Part shown: positions 12,239 to 23,027 of the stretch, piece by piece
Layout of the letters: each line of letters opens with the position of its first letter
How positions within the stretch are numbered: position 1 is the stretch's first letter
NCBI GenBank assembly: GCA_918807975.1
Contig: OU964923.1
Span: forward strand, 25,773,235 to 25,837,234
Source of the DNA: Aplidium turbinatum
Lineage: Eukaryota > Chordata > Ascidiacea > Aplousobranchia > Polyclinidae
Reading direction: 5' to 3'
Length of the DNA: 64,000 nucleotides
The notes under the pieces: generated by a model
What the model saw: only the letters and a program-made list of their open reading frames with translations
What the model was told of the DNA's origin: nothing
The model's database searches: none
Program-made: the position numbers and the translations under genes

Positions 12239-13578
12239 ATTTAAAAACTTTTTAGATATAAAATTACAATACTAACATAACAATGAAATGCCGATAAGTT
12301 TCAGATTGTAAACTTTAATCATCTTTAATTCTTCATGCATACAACAACCATAATGCTTGCATTGAAAAAACATTTTTATGCCAAAATGTTTTTGGTTGTA
12401 AGAAATTTTTACAAAATTTATTTAAAAGATAGCTTACTAGCTACTTAGAATAACATGAGTAAATGCTAAATTTCAAGAGCAGATACCCAGATATATAAAT
12501 TTTATGATAATTTCTGCATTTTGAAAGTTTATTGTATATCACTTTTGTATAAGTCTCGGCAAACACACTTATTGGCAAGCTAAAATAAAGGGAGCAGCTG
12601 ACTCGAAAACTAATAATATGTTCCTTTGTTGTTTTCTGTTGTATCAAATCTCTGATCGCAGTGTAATGTGTGTTGCCGCAATGGACACGACAAATAAAAC
12701 AGGATTATTATTAATTTTCATGCACAATGAAGCAGAACTGCTTGAATTTTAATGTGTAGAATATAAAAAACCTAAGAAGTTTTCAAAACATTCTTTGACT
12801 AGTTTGTAGGCTAGGATGTGTAGGGGTAGGCCTATGCTTTTCTTGTCTTTTGATTGCAAGACTTTTCAACTTCTGATTTAATTTTAACTTTACTCATTGC
12901 AAAATATGTTGCATGACAGCCGCACAGACTTTTTTCTTTTCTAGACTTAAAAGTAAATTATGGTAAAACAGAGAAAAGTTGTCAACGAGAGGGTGCTTTG
13001 CACAAATGCAACAAAAGATTCAATAACTATAGGCTACATATAACAATTCTAGCATGAAATGAATATCTATATGATATATTATAACTGCAGACAGTGGCAC
13101 ATTATTTCGGCTTACTGACCTCGTCAATAAAGTACATACCGTACGATGGTACAAAAGGCCACCGTATATTCCGATTACCAACGTGTGGTGATTTTCTATT
13201 TGTGGTAGGTAAAAAGCCACAAAATGGTACTTTTGCCAACCTTGCCAAGTTCTCAAAAAGTGCATAATGCAACAGCAAAGTACCTCCAGTAAAGTTCTCA
13301 ATCAGCGTAAGCTGAGAGGTGCCATAACTGCAGACAATGGCATATGGTACCGGTTACCGTATAATACTATAAATATACAGTGATGCAGATCAAGCCACAC
13401 TAGCCTGCCACCAGGGGATGGGATGAAAAGCAGATTTTGGAATGGAAAATGTCAAGTATGAATGAGATGGAAGACAGTTTTCCATCCCAAAAACAAACTT
13501 AAAAACAAAACGACCTAATGGTGAACACTGCCTGACAAAATTTATTTGATAGTTCATTTGTTGTTTACAATTTGAAGA
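12239..13578. other. Upstream region of RILPL gene, no gene seen
   Basis: AT-rich 5' flank of the RILPL-type gene. Contains two partial repeats of AACTGCAGACAGTGGCA (about 13082 and 13325). No other feature is supported. Confidence 0.35.
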
Positions 13579-13719
13579 GTGCTGCCAGACGCCGCTAAAT
13601 ATTTTTTAACCAATTTTGAAAAGGACTCAAAGCATAGATGACTTACCAGATGACTTTAGTAAGTCATGCTCAAAGTGTCAGGAACATATTTTTTAAAGTT
13701 TAAAACTTCTGGCAGCAGT
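13579..13719. repeat. Short foldback repeat
   Basis: GTGCTGCCAGA at the left and TCTGGCAGCAGT at the right are inverted, with an inner inverted pair GATGACTTAC / GTAAGTCATG. Probably a MITE-like foldback; no target duplication is clear. Confidence 0.5.
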
Positions 13720-13924
13720 TTTGATTTACTCGCTTTTCACTTTGGGGTTAGTTGCTGTCTGTCATCCTTCAAGGAGCCCAGAACTTGCTTTTTTATTTGC
13801 TATAGAAATGAAAATATGACGTTCTATAGTAGGTTCTGCATCTTCTTATAAACTTGATAGCTTAACCAGAGAGGTTGGTTACCTATTTGCAAATAAAAAA
13901 ATTGATTTGAGCTGAGTTAATGTG

Positions 13925-13927
<3 letters not shown>

Positions 13928-13961
<34 letters not shown>
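13928..13961. repeat. (GA)n microsatellite
   Basis: About 17 perfect GA units. Confidence 0.95.
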
Positions 13962-13964
<3 letters not shown>

Positions 13965-14019
13965 TTTTATTTTGTCTGCTGCGAAATAGTATACTGTACA
14001 AATATAAACCGGTACAAAT

Positions 14020-14225
14020 AAATCAAATATAGTTATTACTATCTGAAGCCTTTACAAATTGTTTCACCTAACGGATCATCAGAAGGTCTTATTCAAATAG
14101 AATCTATTTGAATATTCTATTTGATTTAAATATTCTATTTGATTCTATTTGAATAAGACCTTCTGATGATCCGTTAGGTGAAACAATTTGTAAAGGCTTC
14201 AGATAGTAATAACTATATTTGATTT
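14020..14225. repeat. Near-perfect palindrome, 85-bp arms
   Basis: Arms 14020-14104 and 14141-14225 are exact reverse complements as far as I can read, around a 36-bp AT-rich centre that is itself partly self-complementary. Each arm carries a CTGATGA ... GAAAC pattern that recalls the hammerhead core. It lies 60 bp from the GA tract and 157 bp from the LTR element. Confidence 0.9.
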
Positions 14226-14382
14226 AATTCGCTCTGCTTTGCCTTTTTGCTTGGCATTGAGTACTTTTTGTAATATTAATAGTTTTCATTGTTTTAACCG
14301 GTACAAATATATTCAACAACAGACAGGATATTGTGTAATTAATCTTTAATTTTAACTGTTCCGTAATTTCGCATCAAGACAT

Positions 14383-14734
14383 TGTACCGACTGCTGTCTC
14401 GTATTCGTCATCAGCCATATCTGCAGTGCAGTTATCATAATTCTACTGTTTAGTCTACTTTCAAGTTTTTATATTATTAGCATAATTCAACTGTTTCAAG
14501 TTTTATTAATTCATTTCCAATGCGCCTGGCAGCACTCGATTCTTGCATAAAACACGCTAGCATGGCAATATTCGTTCTTTTTAAATTGACACAACTTGGT
14601 GTAGCTCGTCGTTGTCTCGGCTATCTGATGACATCCTCTTGCACGCTGGGTAATCAATAAAGAAACCCTTTTGAGAAGCAACAGTAGTGCTTTGTCTATG
14701 TATACAGAATGTTAGCTTAGCCACTTCTGTTACA
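14383..14734 (+). repeat. 5' LTR
   Basis: 352 bp, TG..CA; carries an AATAAA near its 3' part. Confidence 0.85.
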
Positions 14735-14819
14735 ATGGTGACCCCGAGTACATCTTCAGAACTCACGACCTGCAACAAAGGCATCCACGCCACCTGGTAA
14801 TGTACCACGTTTTTTCAAA

Positions 14820-15165
14820 TATTTTTTTAACCTTCTGAAATTATCTCTAACTGTAGTCTACATGCATAGTTTCTAACTTCTATTCCTAGATACCTTATCC
14901 TTGTGGTTGCCATACAAACCACCGCTTGCCAAATTTTTTTTAACTTTTGTAGTTATCTCCTGTAGTCTACATGCATAGTTTTTAACTTCTATTTCTACGG
15001 TACCTTAACCTTGTGGTTGCCGTACAAACCACTGCATGCTAAAATTTTTAACCTTATGTAATTATCTACGGTAGTCTTTATGCATCGTTTATAACTTCCA
15101 CTTTTTTTCTACGGTACCTTATCTTTACTGTTGCTATAAAAACCACTGTATAAAATTTTTTTTAA
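14820..15165 (+). repeat. Tandem repeat inside LTR element
   Basis: About three diverged units of 120-125 bp, recognisable by CTACATGCATAGTTT, ACGGTACCTTA and GTTGCCNTACAAACCAC. Confidence 0.75.
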
Positions 15166-15269
15166 CTAATTGCAAGTAGCTTATTGCCGCCCTTATTCCT
15201 CATTAATTTCCCCACTATGTCTCGTTTCCCTACAGTTTCTCGTGGCGTCACTCCCCATACAACGATATT

Positions 15270-15324
15270 CGTCATACTTACATTGCTTCAACGTTTGCTG
15301 ACGTTGCATCAATGTAAGGGTGAC
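15270..15324. repeat. Short hairpin repeat (TTACATTGATT family)
   Basis: Stem of about 24 bp: CTTACATTGCTTCAACGT pairs with ACGTTGCATCAATGTAAG, and the outer GTCA / TGAC bases extend it. It lies within the LTR element interior. Confidence 0.6.
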
Positions 15325-15879
15325 GGATCCACCTCTGTGTCTTCATAATCAAGTTTATCGCCTTCATGACGTAGCCTAACCACTGCAATGTCAACTAACT
15401 ACGTCATGATGTCTCATTGCGCGCTGGTCAACTGCCAGCGCAAATATTTCTGTGTTTACATAAGCAACCGCCATACACCTACTGTATTGTTTCACATGCT
15501 GCAAACCCACATGTCAGCCTACCGATTAATCTCGGTATGTAGCTTACATCGCAGCCTCGCACACGGTTTCAGCTTGCGCTTGTCGCTACTTTTATCACAG
15601 CAATTTACCGTCCTGAGCAAGACGTCAAAACTGCATCCATTCTGTAGCTTACCGTCCTGAGCAAGACGTGAAAACTGCATCCATTCATTCATTTTATAAT
15701 CACTCGCTTAACTACAGTCATGTGACGTTGTAACTACTTTTTATGCTCGTGTTTGTCGCTTTTTTTTAATGAGTGCTGAGCCTACTCCGTACTTATACTA
15801 CGACTCTCATAGTTTCTTGTCTCGTTTCCTACCTATCCAGCCGGCATTGCCTTGCCATGCCTTACCAATTTAATAACTT

Positions 15880-16090
15880 GTATCCCTGCATGTATCGCTA
15901 TTCTTTTTTTCATTATGTGTCCCATCATCAGCCGGCGTCTGCCGCCTATGGCACTGCCATATTGCAACTACTTGTATCCCTGCATGTATCGCTATTCTTT
16001 TTCATTATGTGTCCCATCATCAGCCGGCGTCTGCCGCCTATGGCACTGCCATATTGTAACTACTTGTATCCCCGCATGTATCGCTTTTTT
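15880..16090 (+). repeat. Second tandem block inside LTR element
   Basis: About two and a half units of roughly 90 bp containing GTCCCATCATCAGCCGGCGT and CTTGTATCCCTGCATGTATC. Confidence 0.8.
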
Positions 16091-17107
16091 TAATGTGTCT
16101 GAACTGCTTATGTGTAACTTTCTAGCGGTCGCTACTTTGTATCAATTTCGTTTCAGACCTGCCTATCAACACGGTTGCTGCGAGAGGTTGATGCGATACT
16201 TCAAGGAACTTCAATACAACACCACGATGATGACACGACAAGCTCACTGATGAGACCACTTCAACATGGCACCACAGCACCCCATGTTCTTCACGACTTG
16301 CACTGAGTTGAACAGTCCCTCATCATATACCTCAACACGAGATGCCTCCACGGAGATGACCCTCAATACGGCTATCCACAGCCACCGACGCAACCAATAT
16401 GGTTAACCCCATATCTGTCGCTACTCCCTGCGACACACCTTCGACGTGCAATTGCTGCATCGTTCATCATTCAAGCCTTCTCTGCGTCAGAAGCACACCG
16501 CGCCGTCAACCCAACCAGTGCCGCTATTTTGCGCCACTTTCGACATGCAATGGCTGCATGTCACACAGCTTGCAACTATACAAGCTGGCCTCTTTCCTGT
16601 CATATTCGTCCCATATCGACTGACTCACAACTCAACAGCTGTCGTGCTCGTCATCCATCAATGGACTACTAACTGAACTGCTTATCACCTGCTGTCGTGC
16701 TCATCATATACATCACCGAACTTCCAAATCAAATGCTGTCGTCTCGTCCTCCCTCATCGAAATACTCGAACTAATAGTATGACTTTAGAACATTCTGTCT
16801 CGCACAACCACGCGCGTACACCGTTAGGCTACATACAATTTTTTTACTATTCTGGTTTGCTTCCATGGGCGTCCGGTCCTATCTCTTCGGAGGCGGGACA
16901 TGGACAGCCATGGACGCTTACCTGTTTGTATACATGCTTAATTTTTTTTCTCTAAAAACGCTTGTAAATATTTTTCTCATGGCTGATTTTACAGTTGTGC
17001 CCCAGTATTCAATTTCAGTTTCTAACCCTCAATCATAACTTAATTTGTTTTCGTCATTCACGACGTTTCATCTACGTTTCAACGTCGTTTTGACTGGGGC
17101 CAACGTA

Positions 17108-17474
17108 TGTACCGACTGCTGTCTCGTATTCGTCATCAGCCATATCTGCAGTGCAGTTATCATAATTCTACTGTTTAGTCTACTTTCAAGTTTTTATATT
17201 ATTAGCATAATTCAACTGTTTCAAGTTTTATTAATTCATTTCCTATGCGCCTGGCAGCACTCGATTCTTGCATAAAACACGCTAGCATGGCAATATTCGT
17301 TCTTTTTAAATTGACACAACTTGGTGTAGCTCGTCGTTGTCTCGGCTATCTGATGACATCCTCTTGCACGCTGGGTAATCAATAAAGAAACCCTTTTGAG
17401 AAGCAACAGTAGTGCTTTGTCTATGTATACAGAATGTTAGCTTAGCCACATCTGCTTTAGCCACTTCTGTTACA
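17108..17474 (+). repeat. 3' LTR
   Basis: 367 bp; matches the 5' LTR except for a small tandem duplication near the 3' end and very few substitutions. Confidence 0.85.
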
Positions 17475-17650
17475 ACATGGTCAGCGGAGCAGCTCACTGG
17501 ATGGCCAAATGTTTTTTGGCTGCTCCTTGCTAATAAGATGGAACTGTTCAGCGCTGAGCATACTCAAACGTTTCTCTGTCTTTCTAGGGTATATGCAGTG
17601 GCGCCGCCAGACCTTCAACAATGGGGGGGCAAAATATTGACAGTGCAAGA

Positions 17651-18469
17651 CAGTAGCGTAGTCAAAAACTTTGAAAGGGGGGTGTTGACAACCGGCGGGC
17701 GCAGCCCGATGGCGTGTTTGCCGAAGGCGACACTTAGCGGCGGGGGGTCTGGGGGGCCTCCCCCAGAAAATTTTGAAAAATTACTTTCAGTTTGGTGCAT
17801 TCTGAGAGCATTTTCAACAAAATTGTGGGTATGAATATTTCTGTAAAATGGTGCTGTCCGGTGGCATAGCAAAAGAATAAGATCATGTTTTCTTCGGCAT
17901 TTTTCGGAAATAAAGCTAAGTCTCTGTGTTTTCTTGTTGCTAATTCCAGACTGAGATATTTGAATGTTTGGTATTGGCAAAACTCGCTCTTTTAATGCAG
18001 TTTCGTTTAAAATTAGGCAAACTTTGTTTTAGAGACATAGGTTGATTGCTTTTTTTGCGAGATTATTACAGTTTTATTATTTATCAATTTTCTCCTTGGT
18101 TGATTCAAAAAGCGATCTTATTCCGGTAAGTCACTAACTTTTATGCTCTGAAGTCAACCCAAAGTTTAGAAAATGTAACGTCATAGAGGTCATACATCTT
18201 GATGAGTGTCAAACAAAAAGCTTTGAGACAATGAAGTTACTTTAGGCTATTTCTGATATATTCAAGTTTTGTATAACGAATAGCTGTTTAGATGTTAATC
18301 TAGATCGAACATGCGATCTCAGCAGTTTCAGATGGCTTGCATCCTTGCACAGTTTGACGAGAAATTACATCATAGGCTAAAGCTTTTCTTGTAAACAATG
18401 TATTAACATCCGTAAATTCAATTTAAAAGGTTGAAACCCCCGAACCCCCCTCCCTTGGCTACGCCACTG
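17651..18469. mobile_element. Nested hAT-like element (CAGTGGCGTAGCCAAG ends)
   Basis: 819 bp with duplication GTGCAAGA on both sides (17643-17650 and 18470-18477). Near the left end is a G-rich block followed by CCTCCCCCAGAAAATTTTG, a common design in animal hAT MITEs. Non-coding. Confidence 0.88.
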
Positions 18470-18574
18470 GTGCAAGACAGTTAGACAGTGGTATATTATT
18501 TAATTTCTCTTGTTTTCTACCACGGCTGGAAAAAATGTTTAGCTTCCCGGGAATATGTTTTTTAGAGAAAAAAG

Positions 18575-18830
18575 TTTCCGCGGCTTACAGTCACGATAAT
18601 GAGAATCTTATATTTTACTGATCTCGGGGGCTGACGTAAACCTTAAAAGTCATGTCGACATATTCTTGATGCCCCCCCTTATCGAAAATTGTTCTTTGTA
18701 ATACCGCTTTGAAGGAGGATTACGAGTTACGACTATGAACAAAAGAATAAATTTAACACTTCATTTTGAATTAAAAAGACATGACGTAATGTCTTCCAAC
18801 CTTAGTTATATATTTTTTCATTACGTAACG
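18575..18830. repeat. Internal direct duplication, copy 1
   Basis: This segment, including GTCATGTCGAC and ATTACGAGTTACGACTATGA, is repeated at 19631-19815. The second copy is split from its upstream part by the TTAA-flanked element. Confidence 0.75.
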
Positions 18831-18982
18831 TCTTGTAGGAATAAATTGAAAATCAGTATGATCACTCAAAATGAAAGCAATGGGACTACGAATCCTCACT
18901 AAACCAATCAATCAATGGTCTTGGTGCACCGAAGATGACAACCTTACATTTTACTGATCTCCGGAGCTGACGTAAACCTTAA

Positions 18983-19626
18983 GGCATAGATCTGTTGACT
19001 CAATGCAAACCCTTTGAAGGTTGGGGGGTTGTCAATTCAACTTTTTTGTATCAACAGTTGTATCTCTAAAACCACTGAGGCTGCGACTACGAGATTTCTT
19101 GATTTTTCCTAACTTTTATTCACCTCTATTGAGCTGAAATTTTGAGCGAATAAAGGTTATATATTGAAAGATATAAGGTATTTCTCAGCACATCCTCTGA
19201 AATATTTCATATTCTAATTGTGAAACATTTTCCCATCAGCTGGATGAAAGTAATTAATTTGGCCCATGTCTCGTTAATCCTAACTGTTTCACAGCGTGAA
19301 GGGCATTGGCTGTATGTAAAATAATGTAAAAAAAAATTAATCACAACATTACAATGCACGTTCTTCATTACTCTACCAAAAAATAATGTGTAAACTCAGG
19401 CTACAAATTACACTCATAAGTGACCTCAACATTACAACGTATATGAGCAGTGCTAAAATTCATATAGTTTTAATTTTCGGATATGCTCAGAGTGAATAAT
19501 TTTACAAAGTGAATCCCAAATTTTGAAACCGTGCCAAAATAACAGAGATATCACTCCTAAAGCATAAGAAGAATCGACAGCCCCCCCCAAACTGAGCAAG
19601 ACTCCAGGAGCCCAACCTTCTAAGGG
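18983..19626. mobile_element. piggyBac-like MITE, copy 1
   Basis: Canonical ends are CCCTTTGAAGGTTGG (from 19010) and CCAACCTTCTAAGGG (to 19626). TTAA sits at 19627-19630 and at 18979-18982. Between the left TTAA and the canonical left end are 27 extra bases (18983-19009). Copy 2 is at 39926. Non-coding. Confidence 0.7.
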
Positions 19627-20587
19627 TTAAAAGTCATGTCGACTTATTCTTGATGCCCCCCTTATCGAAAATTGTTCTTTGTAATACCGCTTTGAAGGTG
19701 GATTACGAGTTACGACTATGAACAAAAGAATAAATTTTAAACTTCAATTTGTATTGAAAATACATGACGTAATGTCTTCCAACCTTATCACATTTTTTTC
19801 ATTACGTAATATTTACCACCACCAAACCACTTTTGACGACCGAATTTGTTAATTTATTATTCGGTAAAATGTTTAGATGATGTCACGTCATTACGCTGAT
19901 TTGAGATATAATTGCATTCATGACGTCGTATGGATGAAAAACTTTTACAAGTTTTATACTCTGCTGAGATTAAAGAAGAAACATAAATGATAAATATTGG
20001 AGAAATTGAGTCTCCTTTACAACTTAAGAATTGAACAACTCAAAACTGCTGAAACAAAACGTTTTGTTTAAGTGAAATAATCACTGCAAGCAACCAATGC
20101 CAAAATGCGGGCGGAAGAAGTCATGGGAGTGTGAGGTATCAAAAATTTAACAGGTTGTTATTTTTCTACATCAATGTGACGTTAGTTAAAACTTTAAAAA
20201 GTCTATATATCTTTGCTTCTGTAGAAAATCTTTTTATCTACTGTACAATTTAGTCATCAAGGTTTTCCATACTTTTTTTAAAGAAAGAGCTTTTACCCCC
20301 CCCCCCCCCTCCCCCCTTTGCAACTTGAGTTGACTTACTTGAGGTTGGGATCCAAATATTAAAAAAATAATATTAATAAGTATTAATAAAAAAAAAAAAT
20401 TAAAAAGATGATGCCCAAAACATTGGGGGGGCAGCTGCCCCGCCTGCCCCCCCCCTGCCGGCGCCACTGGGTATATGTCATTGTGATGTAGGCTTACGGT
20501 GCACCAATAAAGTTAAATTTCTCTCTTAGCCCACAGAAATATATAATAATACTTCCTCACCATGTCATATATTGTTTTTTCGTTGTG

Positions 20588-20905
20588 ATCGGCAGCAGTG
20601 GCCGAGTGGTTAGCGCGTTGGGCTCGCAGTCGAGAGCCTGCATGTTCGACTCCAGCCACCCGCACTTGCTGTAGTTTCTCTGGGCAAGAAACTTTACGAT
20701 AATTGCCTCTACCCAGTGATCGATTTCGAGTAATTTTTAGTACCAAATTTAAATCATAAGTAGAGTAGACAACCGGAAACAGACATTGCCGTCGGCTGCA
20801 GCGTGGGTCAGGTGTACGTCGGAAGGCGTACACCGATGCATAGCGCTCAAGTCCGCTTTTTCGCAATGCAGGATAAAGATAATGAAACAAAAAAACAAAC
20901 AAATA
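20588..20905 (+). mobile_element. tRNA-derived SINE
   Basis: The head carries pol III box A (TGGCCGAGTGGTTAGCGCG) and box B (GTTCGACTCC) at tRNA-like spacing, but the sequence does not fold as an intact tRNA. The body has TCTCTGGGCAAGAAACTT, a motif usual in such SINEs, and the end is A-rich. Confidence 0.75.
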
Positions 20906-21536
20906 AAAACAATCAAGAAAATGAAGTATCTTCTGACAGGTGTCAAACCCACAACAATGCTTGATATGAACGACTCGGTTACATGTCTTGTAATGCAAAG
21001 AAATTTATTCTCACACGAGTCAGTTCAATCATATATTGCTAAAATCGATTTCGATCAGCTAGAAGCTAGATCATCTTCAGTTAAGCTAAGCTGGAAGCAA
21101 ACAGCACAAAATTCAAATGATGAAAGTGCAAAGAAATGAAAAAACGTTTTACTCTAGCTACATTAAAGAATTAATGTAAAGACCTAACAATCAAAGACGA
21201 AATAAAAGGAAAATTGCACGAAAGAGTATGGTATACTATTGTAAGGCCTACCATCATAAGCCTAACCAGAAACACATTGTTCAACAATACGAAAAATATT
21301 GATTAAAATGACAAATTGTATAAAAACTGGGCTTAAACCGATAATGACGAAAAGAATTAACTACCGTACATCAAATTACCTAGAACTGTATCTACAGAAT
21401 TAACTACATCAAGCGATATCGAAGTAGTAACCTGACAGCTCTCTGCACAAAATTTTTTTTACTGACTAAATTTACTGATTGACTAAAATTGACTAAATAT
21501 AGGCTAGACTATTGAAAAAATTGACTAAATAACTTA

Positions 21537-22527
21537 GGGGAAGGGAAGGTAATTTGATACACTTTTAACATTTTTGCCTGTTAACTGAAAATTACGTGAC
21601 ACAAACTATTGATTTTAAGCTGAAATGAAAGTCTGATCCTTTACACACTTTTTAAAAACATTTTCACTTTTTTATCTTTGTTACTTTTTTTTTAATTGAA
21701 ATTTTAAAAACGTCACTCAAATGTATCAATTTACCTTCCACGGAAGGTAAATTGATACGCCTGGAAGGTGATTTGATACAGTAAAACTAATACAGAAATC
21801 CCCTTTGACAGCAAAGCAATAAATGAAAATTTAATATGTGGTTGGCGTGCTTGGGTGAAAGGACGACTGTTGAGGCCCATGTGTGCGGCGAAGCTTCTGC
21901 AGCGGAACGGACATGGGAAGGATCATTGGCTAGAGTTCTTATTCAAGGGGGGAGCATTGCGCTTTTCTCATTTTTTGACAGCAGACAGCGTGTAGGCCTA
22001 CGAAAGCCTATATAATAGTTGTTTCTCAAAGTAGCAGGTCTTGTTAATAAAGAATAACTTATTAAAATCAACTAGATCAATGACAACATTTACTACAGTC
22101 ACAAAAAAGAATTTAATTTACTGTATCAATTTACCTTCTCCACATGTATCAATTTACCTTTTCCAAAAAAATTTATAAAATTCTGATTTTTGTATGCTCG
22201 GATGCACATTGCAGAAAAAACGTGACATGCCCTTGAAGCCTTATCAATGAACTGTCAAATGAGTTTGGTTTCATCTTTCAAGAACTTTTCTTTAATTTTC
22301 CAGACGAAAATAATCATGACTTAAAAATTTTACGAAAATATTCAAAAAGCACATTTTTGCAATTTTATGCCATAAAAGCACGAGTTAGCTGCATGGTGCA
22401 ATTTTTGTAGGCATTATTTTCACAGATCTTCCACCTAATAACAATATTTTTGACTAATATTATTTGTACACTTCTGTAGGGGGGGTGTATCAAATTACCT
22501 TCCGTATCAAATTACCTTCCCTTCCCC
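21537..22527. mobile_element. TA-flanked MITE, family B, copy 1
   Basis: 991 bp with GGGGAAGGGAAGGTAA inverted at the two ends and TA on each side. The words GGTAATTTGATAC / GGTAAATTGATAC recur several times in both orientations at the ends and in the interior. Non-coding. A second copy of identical length is at 44843. Confidence 0.88.
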
Positions 22528-22682
22528 TACTGACTAAAATTACTGACCAAATTAACTAATGTTTAAACTAAGATAAATTCAAAATGCAGAACTGTAAAAA
22601 CTAATTGTTACGTCATAAGTAAATGAATGGACTACAACTAAGCAGTCTCCAAAAAGTTGAAAAACGGAAGGGGTGACAGGGT

Positions 22683-23023
22683 TTATTTAACAAAAGGTGT
22701 GATCATTTTTTGAATATTAATTTTTGCTTTGGTAATTGTTTGCCATTTGTTTTCATGTAGGTCGAGTAAATCAGTGGATGGTTGTTCTGTGAAGGTGACG
22801 TCGAAGCAATGTTCTAGCTTGGGTCTGGTTTGTAAAATGTCGTTGTGGAATTTGGAGTAGTGTTGTATTAGGGATGCTTTTGTGTTATTCAAGTTTTTAG
22901 AGTAGTTTTTCCACATTGTTCGGTGACCTGTCCTTCTTTTTGAAAATGAATTAATTGTTTGGCCGACATATTGTTCTTTACACAGTTTGCATGTGGCAAC
23001 ATATATGCCAAAGTTTTCGCAGT
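22683..23023 (-). pseudogene. GIY-YIG nuclease tail of Penelope-like element
   Basis: About 110 residues: GIYVATCKLCKEQYVGQT starts the GIY-YIG fold (the family's GIY..YVGQT signature), followed by SKRRTGHR with the conserved Arg and a later ENKWQTI segment. This domain nicks target DNA in Penelope-like elements. The upstream part of the frame lies beyond the inserted transposon at 23028-24174. Confidence 0.8.
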
Positions 23024-23027
23024 TTAA

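Larger units (their letters stand above)
14383..17474 (+). mobile_element. Non-autonomous LTR retrotransposon (LARD/TRIM-like)
   Basis: About 3.1 kb with direct LTRs of 352 bp (14383-14734) and 367 bp (17108-17474), each TG..CA, flanked by a 4-bp duplication ACAT. A primer-binding-site-like TGGTGACCCC follows the 5' LTR by one base. I recognise no gag or pol in the 2.4-kb interior, which instead has two blocks of tandem repeats. The two LTRs are almost identical, so the insertion looks recent on an evolutionary scale. Superfamily is not assigned. Confidence 0.85.
17596..20469. mobile_element. hAT-like element containing nested transposons
   Basis: Ends CAGTGGCGCCGCCAG and CTGCCGGCGCCACTG are inverted, with an 8-bp duplication GGTATATG (17588-17595 and 20470-20477). 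It contains a second hAT-like element and a TTAA-flanked element. Its own sequence holds a partial internal duplication, and I see no transposase. Confidence 0.88.

Noticed and set aside
15388-16676. Several overlapping frames in the LTR element interior
   Set aside because: They follow the tandem repeats and show no gag or pol features.
17412-17980. Overlapping frames at the hAT border
   Set aside because: They span the boundary of the LTR flank and two hAT elements, with G-rich MITE sequence.
20588-20660. Intact tRNA gene
   Set aside because: Box A and B are present, but the acceptor and anticodon stems do not pair and SINE body sequence follows.
20786-21139. 117-codon frame joining SINE and Penelope sequence
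   Set aside because: It is a chance fusion across two mobile-element remnants.
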